Shown one piece after another: positions 1-7,378 of a stretch of DNA of 64,000 nt; position 1 is the stretch's first letter, and each line of letters begins with the position of its first letter. Source of the DNA: Halohasta litorea. Lineage in GTDB: Archaea > Halobacteriota > Halobacteria > Halobacteriales > Haloferacaceae. The notes below the pieces were generated by a model, which was not told the DNA's origin, ran no database searches, and saw only the letters and a list, made by a program, of their open reading frames with translations. A program made the position numbers and the translations under genes. Location of the stretch: assembly GCF_024494645.1 (NCBI RefSeq), contig NZ_JANHDJ010000001.1:496001-560000 (forward strand), written 5' to 3'.

Positions 1-1
1 G

Positions 2-259
2 AGCGTCGGCATGGAATCCGACGAGACGCCCGTTCCCGCAGACTGTCTCCACAGCGATCTCACGGTGCTTGATGCCGTGTATGCCCCCCTCGAAACGCGC
101 CTGCTCCAGGAGGCACGTGAGACCGGAGCGACCACCATCGACGGCGCGTGGATGCTGCTGTTTCAGGGCGTCGAGGCTTTCGAGCAGTGGACCGACCGCG
201 AGGCCCCAGTCGAGGTGATGAACCGTGCGCTACGGGAGGCCCTCGACTCCTCTGAGTAG
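2..259 (+). CDS. aroE: Shikimate dehydrogenase, C-terminal part (5' end outside window)
   Basis: The reading frame is open to the left edge, so the gene starts outside the window; about 85 residues are visible. The fragment opens with SVGM, the end of the usual AroE NATSVGM motif. It continues with [12 protein letters not shown] and [15 protein letters not shown], the conserved C-terminal segment that packs on the NADP-binding domain, with the final Gln-Gly next to the shikimate site. The family reduces 3-dehydroshikimate to shikimate with NADPH in the aromatic amino acid pathway. It lies upstream of the chorismate-using pab operon, which fits the pathway, although separate promoters follow. 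The ATG at 11 is internal. The stop codon TAG forms part of a GTAG-N7-CTAC inverted repeat. Confidence 0.9.
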   Translation, partial: SVGMESDETPVPADCLHSDLTVLDAVYAPLETRLLQEARETGATTIDGAWMLLFQGVEAFEQWTDREAPVEVMNRALREALDSSE

Positions 260-270
260 CCACTGACTAC
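256..270. repeat. GTAG-N7-CTAC interrupted palindrome at aroE stop
   Basis: The TAG stop of aroE lies inside GTAGCCACTGACTAC, a 4-bp-arm interrupted palindrome. The same shape recurs at the ends of several other genes in this window (11136, 36808, 51315, 62191, 62266). It may act as a weak 3'-end hairpin; function unproven. Confidence 0.45.
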
Positions 271-304
271 CAGCGTCCTGGCACGTTATAGGTCGCTTGT
301 AACG

Positions 305-312
305 TTTAAATA
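305..312 (+). promoter_or_regulatory. TATA box of the helix-hairpin-helix gene
   Basis: TTTAAATA is centred about 27 bp before the ATG at 336. That is the spacing of haloarchaeal leaderless promoters, so transcription should begin close to the start codon. Confidence 0.7.
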
Positions 313-335
313 CAGTCGTCATGTAGCTACACCCA

Positions 336-1073
336 ATGGCCCTGTTGAACAAATTGAAGTCGATTCTCGGTATCGGAGGCGGCCGCGATAGAGAGGATCA
401 GCGGACGGATACGTCCGTGACGGTCGAACGCGAGGCCAGCGAACCCGCCTCGGAGGACACCGAAGCATCTCCACCCTCCGATAGCGAATCGACCGACGCT
501 GACGAGCCGGTCGCTGCTGGCACCGACGCGACGGCCTCAACCGGCTCGATGACCGAGTCGGCGGCCGACGACCCCGAAACTGCCGCCGAACCGAGCGAAG
601 CTGCCGCCCCTCCAGCCGATGCCGACGACGAGGATGTCGAGGACGTTATCGACGAGGCCGAACCGTCGAGCGATTCCGAGGACGCTGTCGCCGCTGGCAC
701 TGACGCGACAGCCTCGACCGACTCGTTGGTCGACAGCGACGGGACCGACCCCGACGACGCCGCCGAACCCGGCGAGGCAACCGGACCGCCGACCGGCAGC
801 ATCGACGATGCCGAGGACTCGGTCGACGACCACGACGAGTCGGAGCCGGATGCCGAGGACTCGGTCGACGACCACGACGAGTCGGAGCCGGATGCCGAGG
901 CCTCGGTCGAGACGATCAAGGGCATCGGGCCAGCCTACTCCGACCGCCTCGGTGATGCCGGGATCGAATCGGTATCGGCGCTCGCCGCAGCCGACGCCGA
1001 GGAACTCGGCGAGGCGATCGACGTCTCGCCCAAGATCGTCGCCGACTGGATCGACCGCGCCGAAGCCCAGTAG
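336..1073 (+). CDS. Acidic helix-hairpin-helix DNA-binding protein
   Basis: This 245-residue protein has three parts. The N-terminus is short and basic (MALLNKLKSILGIGGGRDR). The middle, about residues 25-190, is a very long Asp/Glu/Ser/Ala-rich and probably disordered region. The C-terminal 50 residues form a helix-hairpin-helix pair, with IKGIGPAYSDRLGDAGIES followed by a second hairpin-like LGEAIDVSPKIV; this is the module used for sequence-independent DNA binding. The middle has internal repeats: VAAGTDATAST occurs twice, and a perfect 42-bp unit occurs twice in tandem (807-890). The promoter supports the chosen start. The specific function is unknown; chromatin or repair-associated binding would be a guess. 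Confidence 0.8.
   Translation: MALLNKLKSILGIGGGRDREDQRTDTSVTVEREASEPASEDTEASPPSDSESTDADEPVAAGTDATASTGSMTESAADDPETAAEPSEAAAPPADADDEDVEDVIDEAEPSSDSEDAVAAGTDATASTDSLVDSDGTDPDDAAEPGEATGPPTGSIDDAEDSVDDHDESEPDAEDSVDDHDESEPDAEASVETIKGIGPAYSDRLGDAGIESVSALAAADAEELGEAIDVSPKIVADWIDRAEAQ
807..890 (+). repeat. Perfect 42-bp tandem duplication inside the HHH gene
   Basis: Two exact 42-bp copies (807-848 and 849-890) encode a DAEDSVDDHDESEP unit. A third partial copy begins at 891. The in-frame length change affects only the disordered acidic linker. Confidence 0.85.
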
Positions 1074-1139
1074 GGCCTTACTCGCGGCCCTTCAGGGGAA
1101 CGCGAAACTGTTACCCGCAGGGGGTGACTCCCGTTTCGT

Positions 1140-2714
1140 ATGTCAACGCCGACCGTTGTCACCGACCGGCCCACCTTTCGGTCGGTGGCTGCCGACGCGC
1201 CACCGGGCGCACGCGTCCCCATCGAGGTTCGAACCGACATTCGGGACCCCTTTACCTCCTACCGCCGCGCCCGCAAGGGCCCCGGCGGCGTCTTCCTGGA
1301 GACCACCGGCGGCCAGTCCGGCTGGGGATATTTTGCGACCGAGCCGGTCGACCGACTCACGGTCTCCCCCGACGCCGCCGTCGCCAACCGTGAGGCCACC
1401 ACCGCGACGAACGCGATGGGCAACTACCGGCGTGAGACCCCGTCGCTGGCGGCTCTCGATGGGCTACTCTCGGGGGAGACGCTGGTCCGCGGTCCCTGTT
1501 CGGTTCCCTACCCCTGTGGCGCCTTCGGCTGGCTCTCCTACGATATCGCCAGAGAGCTAGAGACGCTGCCCGGCGACGCGGCCGCCGACCGCCGACTCCC
1601 CAGACTCCAGGTCGGTGTCTTCGACTGTGTGGCCGCATGGGAAGCCCCCCACGAGGAGCCGGTTCGGCTCCACGTCACCTGCTGTCCGAAACTCCCCGAT
1701 TCGGAAGGGTTTGCGGAGTCCGAACTGGATGCGATCTACGACCGGGCAGTCGATCGGGCGACGGCGCTTGCGACCGCTGCCGCGGCTGGTGATCCCGACG
1801 TGGGTGAGCCACCGGTCGAGTCGGCCGCCGCCGCGTTCGAAAGCGAGTGTGGCCGGGCGGCGTTCGCAGACCGTGTTCGGCAGATCAAACGGTATATCCG
1901 TGACGGCGATACGTTTCAGGCGAACCTCTCGCAGTGTTTGACGGCTCCGGCGGCCGTCCACCCGGTTGAGGCCTACGACGCCCTCCGGCGGGTCAACCCC
2001 GCACCCTATTCGGGCCTCCTGGAGTTCTCGGGCCGCGGCGAGGATCGATGGAGCGGGCTCGATCTCGTCAGTGCGAGCCCGGAACTCCTCTTAGAGCGCG
2101 AGGGCGACAAACTGCTCACCGAACCGATCGCTGGCACGCGACCCCGTGGCGCTACTCCGGAGGCCGACGACGCTTTTGAGGCCGATTTGCTGAGCAACGC
2201 AAAAGAACGGGCCGAACACGCGATGTTGGTCGACCTCGAACGCAACGACCTCGGCAAGGTCAGCGCCTTCGGCACCGTCGAGGTGGGCGAGTACCGGCGT
2301 GTCGACCGCTACTCGGAGGTGATGCATCTCGTCTCGCGTATCAACGGCGAACTCCGCGAGGATCGCTCGCTGGCCGACGCCATCGCTGCGGTCTTCCCTG
2401 GCGGGACGATCACCGGCGCGCCGAAACCCCGAACGATGGAGATCATCGACGAGTTGGAGCCGACTCAGCGCGGCCCCTACACCGGGAGCATGGGGATCTT
2501 CGGCTTCGACGGCCGGGCGACGCTCAATATAATTATTCGGACCCTCACGCGGCACGACGACCGGTATCGGCTCCGGGTTGGGGCGGGGATCGTCCACGAT
2601 TCCGAGCCCGACGCCGAGTACGACGAAACGATGGCGAAGGGCCAGGCCCTTGTGACGGCCATCGACGAGGCGTTGGATGCCGGTCAGATGACCATCCAGG
2701 AGGCCGCGGAATGA
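1140..2714 (+). CDS. pabB: Chorismate-binding synthase, aminodeoxychorismate synthase component I (or TrpE-like)
   Basis: This 524-residue member of the anthranilate/aminodeoxychorismate synthase family aminates chorismate using ammonia supplied by the downstream glutaminase. The C-terminal catalytic domain (about residues 235-515) shows FQANLSQC, SASPELLLERE, EPIAGTRPRG, LVDLERNDLGKV and FPGGTITGAPKPRTMEIID, which contain the chorismate and Mg2+ ligands. The gene overlaps pabA by 4 bp (ATGA), and a class-IV lyase gene follows, so p-aminobenzoate synthesis for folate is the likely role. The motif reads PIAGT rather than the PIKGT of E. coli PabB. PIAGT is more usual in anthranilate synthase, so a TrpE function cannot be excluded. 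The start is the first ATG in frame. Confidence 0.82.
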   Translation: MSTPTVVTDRPTFRSVAADAPPGARVPIEVRTDIRDPFTSYRRARKGPGGVFLETTGGQSGWGYFATEPVDRLTVSPDAAVANREATTATNAMGNYRRETPSLAALDGLLSGETLVRGPCSVPYPCGAFGWLSYDIARELETLPGDAAADRRLPRLQVGVFDCVAAWEAPHEEPVRLHVTCCPKLPDSEGFAESELDAIYDRAVDRATALATAAAAGDPDVGEPPVESAAAAFESECGRAAFADRVRQIKRYIRDGDTFQANLSQCLTAPAAVHPVEAYDALRRVNPAPYSGLLEFSGRGEDRWSGLDLVSASPELLLEREGDKLLTEPIAGTRPRGATPEADDAFEADLLSNAKERAEHAMLVDLERNDLGKVSAFGTVEVGEYRRVDRYSEVMHLVSRINGELREDRSLADAIAAVFPGGTITGAPKPRTMEIIDELEPTQRGPYTGSMGIFGFDGRATLNIIIRTLTRHDDRYRLRVGAGIVHDSEPDAEYDETMAKGQALVTAIDEALDAGQMTIQEAAE

Positions 2715-3361
2715 CCGCCGCCGAAGCCGAGCCGCGGACCGGCGAGGGCGTCGTCGCCGGGAACGTCGACGGCGGCCCCCGGATTCTCGTGGTCGACAAC
2801 TACGACTCGTTCGTCTACAACCTCGTCCAGTACGTCGGCGAATTTGCTGGTGCGGTGGCGGTTCGTCGCAATGATGCGATCGACCTCGCGTCGATTCGGC
2901 GGCTCGACCCCGACGGGATCGTCCTCTCGCCGGGTCCTGGAACCCCGCAGTCGGCGGGCGTCTCGATGGACGTCTTCGAACTCGACCGGCCGATCTTCGG
3001 CGTCTGCCTCGGCCATCAGGCGATGTGTGCCGCCCTGGGTGCGCCGGTGGGCCACGCGCCGGATGTCGTCCACGGCAAGCCATCGGAGATCAGCCACGAC
3101 GGCGAGGGACTATTTAAAGGCCTCCCCGAGCGCCTTCGAGTCGGCCGGTATCACTCGTTGTGTGTCGACCGCGCCGACCTCCCCGACGAACTGGTCGAGA
3201 CCGCCCACACGACCGACGAACGTGAGGTCGTTATGGGCGTTCGCCACCGCAGTAAACCTCACTTCGGCGTCCAGTTCCACCCCGAGAGCATCCTGACCGA
3301 CGACGGCAAGCGAATGGTCGGCAACTTCGTTCTGCGGTGTGCGGAGGTCGAGGATGACTGA
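2711..3361 (+). CDS. pabA: Aminodeoxychorismate/anthranilate synthase glutamine amidotransferase subunit
   Basis: This 216-residue class-I glutaminase delivers ammonia to the pabB product. It begins with an extension of about 25 residues and then the typical VDNYDSFVYNLVQYVGE. The catalytic cysteine lies in FGVCLGHQAMC, and the His-Glu pair of the triad is in FHPESILTDDGK near the C-terminus. RYHSLCVD, also typical of the family, lies between. It overlaps pabB by 4 bp and pabC by 8 bp, indicating translational coupling and a 1:1 complex. Such subunits can be shared between PabB and TrpE. Confidence 0.92.
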   Translation: MTAAEAEPRTGEGVVAGNVDGGPRILVVDNYDSFVYNLVQYVGEFAGAVAVRRNDAIDLASIRRLDPDGIVLSPGPGTPQSAGVSMDVFELDRPIFGVCLGHQAMCAALGAPVGHAPDVVHGKPSEISHDGEGLFKGLPERLRVGRYHSLCVDRADLPDELVETAHTTDEREVVMGVRHRSKPHFGVQFHPESILTDDGKRMVGNFVLRCAEVEDD

Positions 3362-4259
3362 GGAGCCTGTGTATCACGTCGACGGCGACCTCGTGGCGGC
3401 CGACGAGGCGACGGTGAACGTCCGTGATCGCGGCTTTTTATACGGCGATGCGGCTTTCGAGACGATGCGCGCCTACGGCGGCGATGTATTCGAGTGGGAG
3501 GCCCATATGGACAGGCTCGCAGAGACTTGCGAGGTACTCGGGTTGGACCATGGACTGAGCGACGGCGACCTACGAGAGCGCGTCGACGAGACGCTTGCGG
3601 CGAACACCCTCCAGGAGGCCTACATCCGCCTGTCGATCACTCGTGGCGTCCAGCCGGGGAAACTAACGCCCGACGAGGCGGTCGACCCCACCGTCGTCGT
3701 CATCGTCAGTGAACTGCCGCGAGGCGGACAGGGGAGCCAGCCAGTCTGGGACGGCCCGGCAACGCTCCAGACGGTCAAAACCAAGCGCATCCCCGATGCC
3801 TCGATTCCCGCCCGCGCGAAGACCCACAACTATCTCAACGGTATCCTCGCCCGGCTCGAACTCCGAGTGACGGGGGCCGACGAGGCCCTGCTGGTCGACG
3901 CCGAGGGCCACGTCACCGAGGGGGCGACGAGCAACCTGTTTTTCGTCCGCGATAATGCCCTCCGAACGCCGAGTCTCGACGGGCCGGTGCTGCCGGGGAT
4001 CACCCGGCGCGTGGTTCTTGAACTGGCACGCGAAGAGGGGATTCCGGTCGAGGAGGGCCAGTATTCCCCTGAGGAGATCCGGAGTGCCGATGAGGTGTTT
4101 CTGACGAATTCGACGTGGGAACTCAGGCCGGTCGAGACCGTCGACGGGCTCTCTGTTAGTGAGGCGGACGATGGGTCGACAGGGACAGCCGCTGGGCCGG
4201 TGACGACGCTGTTGTCGCGGTTGTTCGATGCCCGCGTCGAGTCGGCGTACTACGACTGA
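3354..4259 (+). CDS. pabC: Aminodeoxychorismate lyase (class IV PLP aminotransferase fold)
   Basis: This 301-residue fold-type IV PLP enzyme carries the PLP-binding lysine in ARAKTHNYLNGILARLE and the phosphate/substrate loop EGATSNLFFV, with VRDRGFLYGDAAFETMR near the N-terminus. The same fold covers branched-chain aminotransferase, D-amino acid transaminase and 4-amino-4-deoxychorismate lyase. The position directly after pabB-pabA, with the ATG at 3354 overlapping pabA's end, argues for the lyase that releases p-aminobenzoate and pyruvate. An in-frame upstream start at 3339 lies deeper in pabA and is less likely. Confidence 0.87.
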   Translation: MTEEPVYHVDGDLVAADEATVNVRDRGFLYGDAAFETMRAYGGDVFEWEAHMDRLAETCEVLGLDHGLSDGDLRERVDETLAANTLQEAYIRLSITRGVQPGKLTPDEAVDPTVVVIVSELPRGGQGSQPVWDGPATLQTVKTKRIPDASIPARAKTHNYLNGILARLELRVTGADEALLVDAEGHVTEGATSNLFFVRDNALRTPSLDGPVLPGITRRVVLELAREEGIPVEEGQYSPEEIRSADEVFLTNSTWELRPVETVDGLSVSEADDGSTGTAAGPVTTLLSRLFDARVESAYYD

Positions 4260-4326
4260 CCAGTCGTCGACCGAAAGGCGGTTGATTTCCTGAATAATTA
4301 TACAGTTGCGAAACACGTTTCGATAT

Positions 4327-5025
4327 ATGGGTTTGCGTTCATCGATCTGGCCACCGACCCAACGACAGCGCATCGGTGTTGCCGTGCTAGTTGCGCTTCT
4401 CTTGGTTTTAAACCCGCTGTACCTGCCGGTTCTCAATCTCGATATGTCCGCTCACACGTATGCCGTGGAACCGGTTACGGTCGACGACAGGACCATTGGT
4501 GTTGCTGATACGTCGCTGCGGGGCGACCCAATCGATGGAGTTGCCTGCACCGGTTGGCGTCCTTCTGCGGGGTGTTCCTACGAACGAACCCACATACAGC
4601 AGGGGACTCTCGAAATCGAACTGGTAGATCCGAGAGTCGAGATCGAAACACGGTACGCGTACCATCCGGGGGCCGAAGACACAGTCTACTACCGCCGTAC
4701 TGCTGCCGGGGAGCCGTTCCCCGAGTCGCTCAGCTTGGAGCCGGTCGACCCCGAAACCGTCGTCGAGTCGGTTGCGGTCTCTCCGGAGCAACTCTCAGTC
4801 CGTGCCCGGCTCGGGCTGGCGCTCGGCTGGCTGCAGACGGATCAGCCGCTCACCGATGCGAATCGAATCGTCGACACCGATGACGGATACGTGATGCTCG
4901 TCGAGACGGGCCGAAGCTGGCTCAGCAGTGGGGACACCGTCGAAGCAGGGATTTCCGCGTTCATGTTTTTGCTCGGTCTCGCCGTCCTGTGGCGGACGTA
5001 TAAATGGCTTCCGGCTGAGTGGTAG
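4327..5025 (+). CDS. Membrane-anchored protein of unknown function
   Basis: The protein is 232 residues from the ATG at 4327. An AT-rich TATA-like AATAATTATA about 30 bp upstream favours this start over an in-frame TTG at 4306. There is one hydrophobic segment near the N-terminus (VAVLVALLLVLNPLYLPVL) and another near the C-terminus (AFMFLLGLAVLW). Between them lies an extracytoplasmic domain of about 150 residues with two cysteines (ACTGW, GCSYER) that could form a disulfide. No family was recognised. It sits alone between the pab operon and the phosphate permease. Confidence 0.7.
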   Translation: MGLRSSIWPPTQRQRIGVAVLVALLLVLNPLYLPVLNLDMSAHTYAVEPVTVDDRTIGVADTSLRGDPIDGVACTGWRPSAGCSYERTHIQQGTLEIELVDPRVEIETRYAYHPGAEDTVYYRRTAAGEPFPESLSLEPVDPETVVESVAVSPEQLSVRARLGLALGWLQTDQPLTDANRIVDTDDGYVMLVETGRSWLSSGDTVEAGISAFMFLLGLAVLWRTYKWLPAEW

Positions 5026-5121
5026 TCGACTGCCGTTCATAAGCCCACTACAGACTCGCCGCTCGCAGACCAATCACGCAGCCGCCACTAGCTACTTGCG
5101 GCCCGTCGTCGTCGTGCTTCT

Positions 5122-6288
5122 ATGGTCGTCACGGCACTGACCGCAGGGATCCTCGCCTCGCTGTTCGTCGGGTTCAACATCGGCGGCTCGTCGACCGGCA
5201 TCGCGTGGGGACCCGCGGTCGGGGCGGGCGTCCTCCGCAAAGTGACCGCCGCCGGGCTGATGGTCGGCTTCGTCTTTTTAGGGGGGTGGACGGTCGGCCG
5301 CAACGTCATCGAGACGCTCAGCGGCGACATCATCACCATCGAAATCTCGCTGCCTGCTGGCGTCGCCGTCCTGTTTTTCATCGGCCTCGGAATCCTGATC
5401 GCCAACATCTTTGGCGTCCCCATCCCCACCTCGATGACGACCGTCAGCGCGATCGCCGGGCTCGGGGTGGCGACCGACACGCTCAACTACGCGACGATGG
5501 GCGAGATCGTCTCGTGGTGGTTCGTCACGCCCGTCATCGGCTTCTGGATCGGGGGCGTCATCGGTCGCTACTTCTATCCGGCTCTCGATGCTCGAATCGA
5601 CGTCAGCACGACTCCCGGTCCGCTCCTGTCGGTGGGTCGACGCGGCCTACGCCCGACCGTCTCGCTCGGCTCGAACACGACCGGCCGCGAGCTGGCCAGC
5701 ACGCTCGGGGTGCTCGCCATCGGCTGTTATATGTCGTTCAGCGCGGGCGCGAGCAACGTCCCGAACGCGGTCGCGCCACTGGTCAGCAGCGGCGCGCTCG
5801 ATGCGAACCCCGCCATCCTGCTGGCGACGGCTGCGATCGGAGTCGGTGGGTTCACGATCGCCCGGCGGACCATGCAGTCGGTCGGCACCGAACTCAGCGA
5901 TATCCCGCTTTTGGCGGCGCTGATCGTCATGCTCGTCGCCGCGACGATCACCACTTTCCTCTCGTCGATCGGTATCCCGATCAGCCTCGTGATGGGGATG
6001 GTGATGACCATCGTCGGCCTCGGGTGGGGACGGGCAACGCGGCCGATCACCGTGGGCGAGGCTATCCATGGGGATGTCGACGCCGAGATCGCCACCGGGG
6101 CGCTAACCGCCGAACCCGATACACCAGTCCGCGAGATCGGCCAACCCGAGGCGCAGGCGACGCTGGACGCTGGCGAGCTGTTCCGGCCGCGGGCGATCGC
6201 GAAATACCTCTCGATGTGGATTATCGGCCCGACGGTGGCGCTGGGGCTGTCGTACCTCTTTTTCACTCTCGTGCCGGTTGCGATGTAG
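5122..6288 (+). CDS. pit: PiT-family inorganic phosphate permease
   Basis: This 388-residue polytopic membrane protein resembles low-affinity phosphate:cation symporters. The inverted family repeats are visible: GFNIGGSSTGIAWGPAVGAGVL near the N-terminus and SFSAGASNVPNAVAPLV in the second half. Each is followed by hydrophobic helices and a conserved loop (GVPIPTSMTTVSAIAG and IGIPISLVMGMVMTIVG). These are the PF01384 signatures. About ten membrane segments are apparent. It stands alone, without an adjacent PhoU-like regulator. Confidence 0.9.
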   Translation: MVVTALTAGILASLFVGFNIGGSSTGIAWGPAVGAGVLRKVTAAGLMVGFVFLGGWTVGRNVIETLSGDIITIEISLPAGVAVLFFIGLGILIANIFGVPIPTSMTTVSAIAGLGVATDTLNYATMGEIVSWWFVTPVIGFWIGGVIGRYFYPALDARIDVSTTPGPLLSVGRRGLRPTVSLGSNTTGRELASTLGVLAIGCYMSFSAGASNVPNAVAPLVSSGALDANPAILLATAAIGVGGFTIARRTMQSVGTELSDIPLLAALIVMLVAATITTFLSSIGIPISLVMGMVMTIVGLGWGRATRPITVGEAIHGDVDAEIATGALTAEPDTPVREIGQPEAQATLDAGELFRPRAIAKYLSMWIIGPTVALGLSYLFFTLVPVAM

Positions 6289-6325
6289 CTCTTCGACACC
6301 GGTGGCCTGCTGTGGGAAAACACAT

Positions 6326-6334
6326 CGTTAAAGG
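6326..6334 (+). promoter_or_regulatory. TATA box of the Rieske gene
   Basis: CGTTAAAGG lies about 28 bp upstream of the ATG at 6358, consistent with leaderless transcription. Confidence 0.55.
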
Positions 6335-6357
6335 CTCACAGTCGACTGTCACCGACA

Positions 6358-6780
6358 ATGAGTTCCGCGAGTCGGATCACATCGATCGACGATGTGCCCG
6401 AAGAGACGACCTTTCTGTTCCGCGTGCAACCGGTCGACGATGGCGACGAAGTGAAGGAGGCGATCCTGCTCCACGACGACGAGGGTGTCGTGAGTTGGCT
6501 CAACTACTGCCAACACTTCACCCATATCAAACTCGACAAGGGATCGGGGGCAGAGATGCGAGACGGCGAAGTCATCTGTACTAACCACGGCGCGTATTTC
6601 GAGGCCGACAGCGGCCGCTGCACGTTCGGCCCGTGTGAGGGGGCATTTTTAAATGAGCTGGCGGTCGGCGTCGACGACGGCGCAGTGTATCTGGTCGACG
6701 ACGACTACGAGTTCGTCGGAACCGGTGGGATCGAAACCGACGCCGATGATCTGGGATCGAAGTCGAACTACGAGTTCTGA
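6358..6780 (+). CDS. Rieske [2Fe-2S] domain protein
   Basis: This 140-residue soluble protein has both Rieske cluster-binding boxes: a CxH box in NYCQHFTH (about residues 50-57) and a CxxH box in VICTNHGAYF (about residues 75-84). They are followed by the GxC-type loop GRCTFGPCEGAFL. The two Cys and two His bind a [2Fe-2S] cluster that transfers one electron. It is about the size of a ferredoxin-like Rieske subunit (NirD or dioxygenase ferredoxin type) and has no membrane anchor, so it is not a cytochrome bc subunit. No oxygenase or reductase partner is adjacent, so the partner is unknown. Confidence 0.9.
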   Translation: MSSASRITSIDDVPEETTFLFRVQPVDDGDEVKEAILLHDDEGVVSWLNYCQHFTHIKLDKGSGAEMRDGEVICTNHGAYFEADSGRCTFGPCEGAFLNELAVGVDDGAVYLVDDDYEFVGTGGIETDADDLGSKSNYEF

Positions 6781-6886
6781 AACCGAATCGTCGAAACATA
6801 TCCCTCTATTCGGTTCTCTCGACGCAACTCGGATACACACAAAGCTATCTGAGAGGTAGAGTACCGCTAAAAACGACCTGTTGGAG

Positions 6887-6910
6887 TAGCTGGAAGTAGA
6901 TTTCAACTAC
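6887..6910 (-). repeat. Partial duplicate of tRNA-iMet 3' end (att-like)
   Basis: This 24-bp stretch matches the T-arm and acceptor end of the adjacent tRNA (7032-7055) with two mismatches, about 145 bp downstream in the direction of tRNA transcription. Elements that integrate at tRNA 3' ends leave such direct repeats. No integrase lies between the copies, so it is at best a relic. Confidence 0.6.
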
Positions 6911-6972
6911 GCCAACTTCGGTCGCTTCGCTCCCTCGTTGTCTACTTCAAACCTATTCCGAAGCAATCTACA

Positions 6973-7023
6973 CGGACTCACGTACGTTCGCCGAGCCAAG
7001 ACTCGGCGATATGGTGTGAGTCC
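6973..7023 (-). terminator. Nested inverted repeat downstream of tRNA-iMet
   Basis: The outer arms are CGGACTCAC and GTGAGTCCG, and the inner arms are CGCCGAG and CTCGGCG. They form a two-part hairpin only 9 bp past the tRNA 3' end. It could be a terminator or processing structure for the minus-strand tRNA transcript. Confidence 0.45.
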
Positions 7024-7031
7024 GAGAAATA

Positions 7032-7106
7032 TAGCGGGAAGTAGATTTGAACTACCGATCTCCGGGTTATGAGCCCGGCGGAATCTCCTGGCTATCCCAT
7101 CCCGCT
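7032..7106 (-). tRNA. Initiator tRNA-Met (CAU)
   Basis: The minus strand folds into a cloverleaf with acceptor stem AGCGGGA/TCCCGCT and discriminator A. The anticodon loop is CTCATAA, giving anticodon CAU, on a stem with three consecutive G-C pairs next to the loop (CCGGG/CCCGG), the initiator hallmark. The T-arm is GGTAG-TTCAAAT-CTACT. The A1-U72 pair also fits an archaeal initiator. CCA is not encoded. A TATA-like CCTTAAC lies about 29 bp upstream (near 7135). Confidence 0.93.
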
Positions 7107-7378
7107 ATCAAAGCGAATGCCACAGTTACGGTTAAGGGTTATGATTCAACCGCAGTATGGCAGTTTCGACCGAGTCACTGCCTCCCACGAGCGTACTGTT
7201 GGCGCATCTCGACGACACAATCGATACCCATTACTGACGCCGAGCGAGAGCCGAAATAGATGTCGACCGATCACTGGTGGTCTCGCGCTGTTGGCGTCCG
7301 GTCACGACGAATCCCTCCTGGACGTGGCTGGCACCACGGTGTTGAACCGCTGGTCTCAAGGCCCAGACCGGGGACATA
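7107..7378. other. Intergenic region upstream of tRNA-iMet and YeiH-like gene
   Basis: It holds the divergent promoters of the tRNA (TATA-like element around 7133-7138, minus strand) and presumably of the plus-strand membrane protein. I see no credible gene, repeat or RNA in it. Confidence 0.55.

Larger units (their letters stand above)
6781..7031. other. Intergenic region with tRNA 3'-end relic and nested hairpin
   Basis: No convincing gene lies here. It contains a 24-nt imperfect copy of the tRNA-iMet 3' end (6887-6910, 22 of 24 matching 7032-7055). It also contains a nested inverted repeat (6973-7023) directly past the tRNA 3' end, plus short CTTCG-type repeats. Confidence 0.7.

Noticed and set aside
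398-925. Long minus-strand open frame over the acidic HHH gene
   Set aside because: Ser/Ala-rich low-complexity reading opposite a well supported gene; caused by GC-rich repetitive codons.
4306-4326. TTG start for the membrane protein at 4327
   Set aside because: The ATG at 4327 fits the TATA-like element spacing and needs no rare start codon.
5205-6584. Plus-strand 459-codon frame overlapping PiT permease and Rieske gene
   Set aside because: Crosses two real genes in another frame; extremely Arg-rich with no domain.
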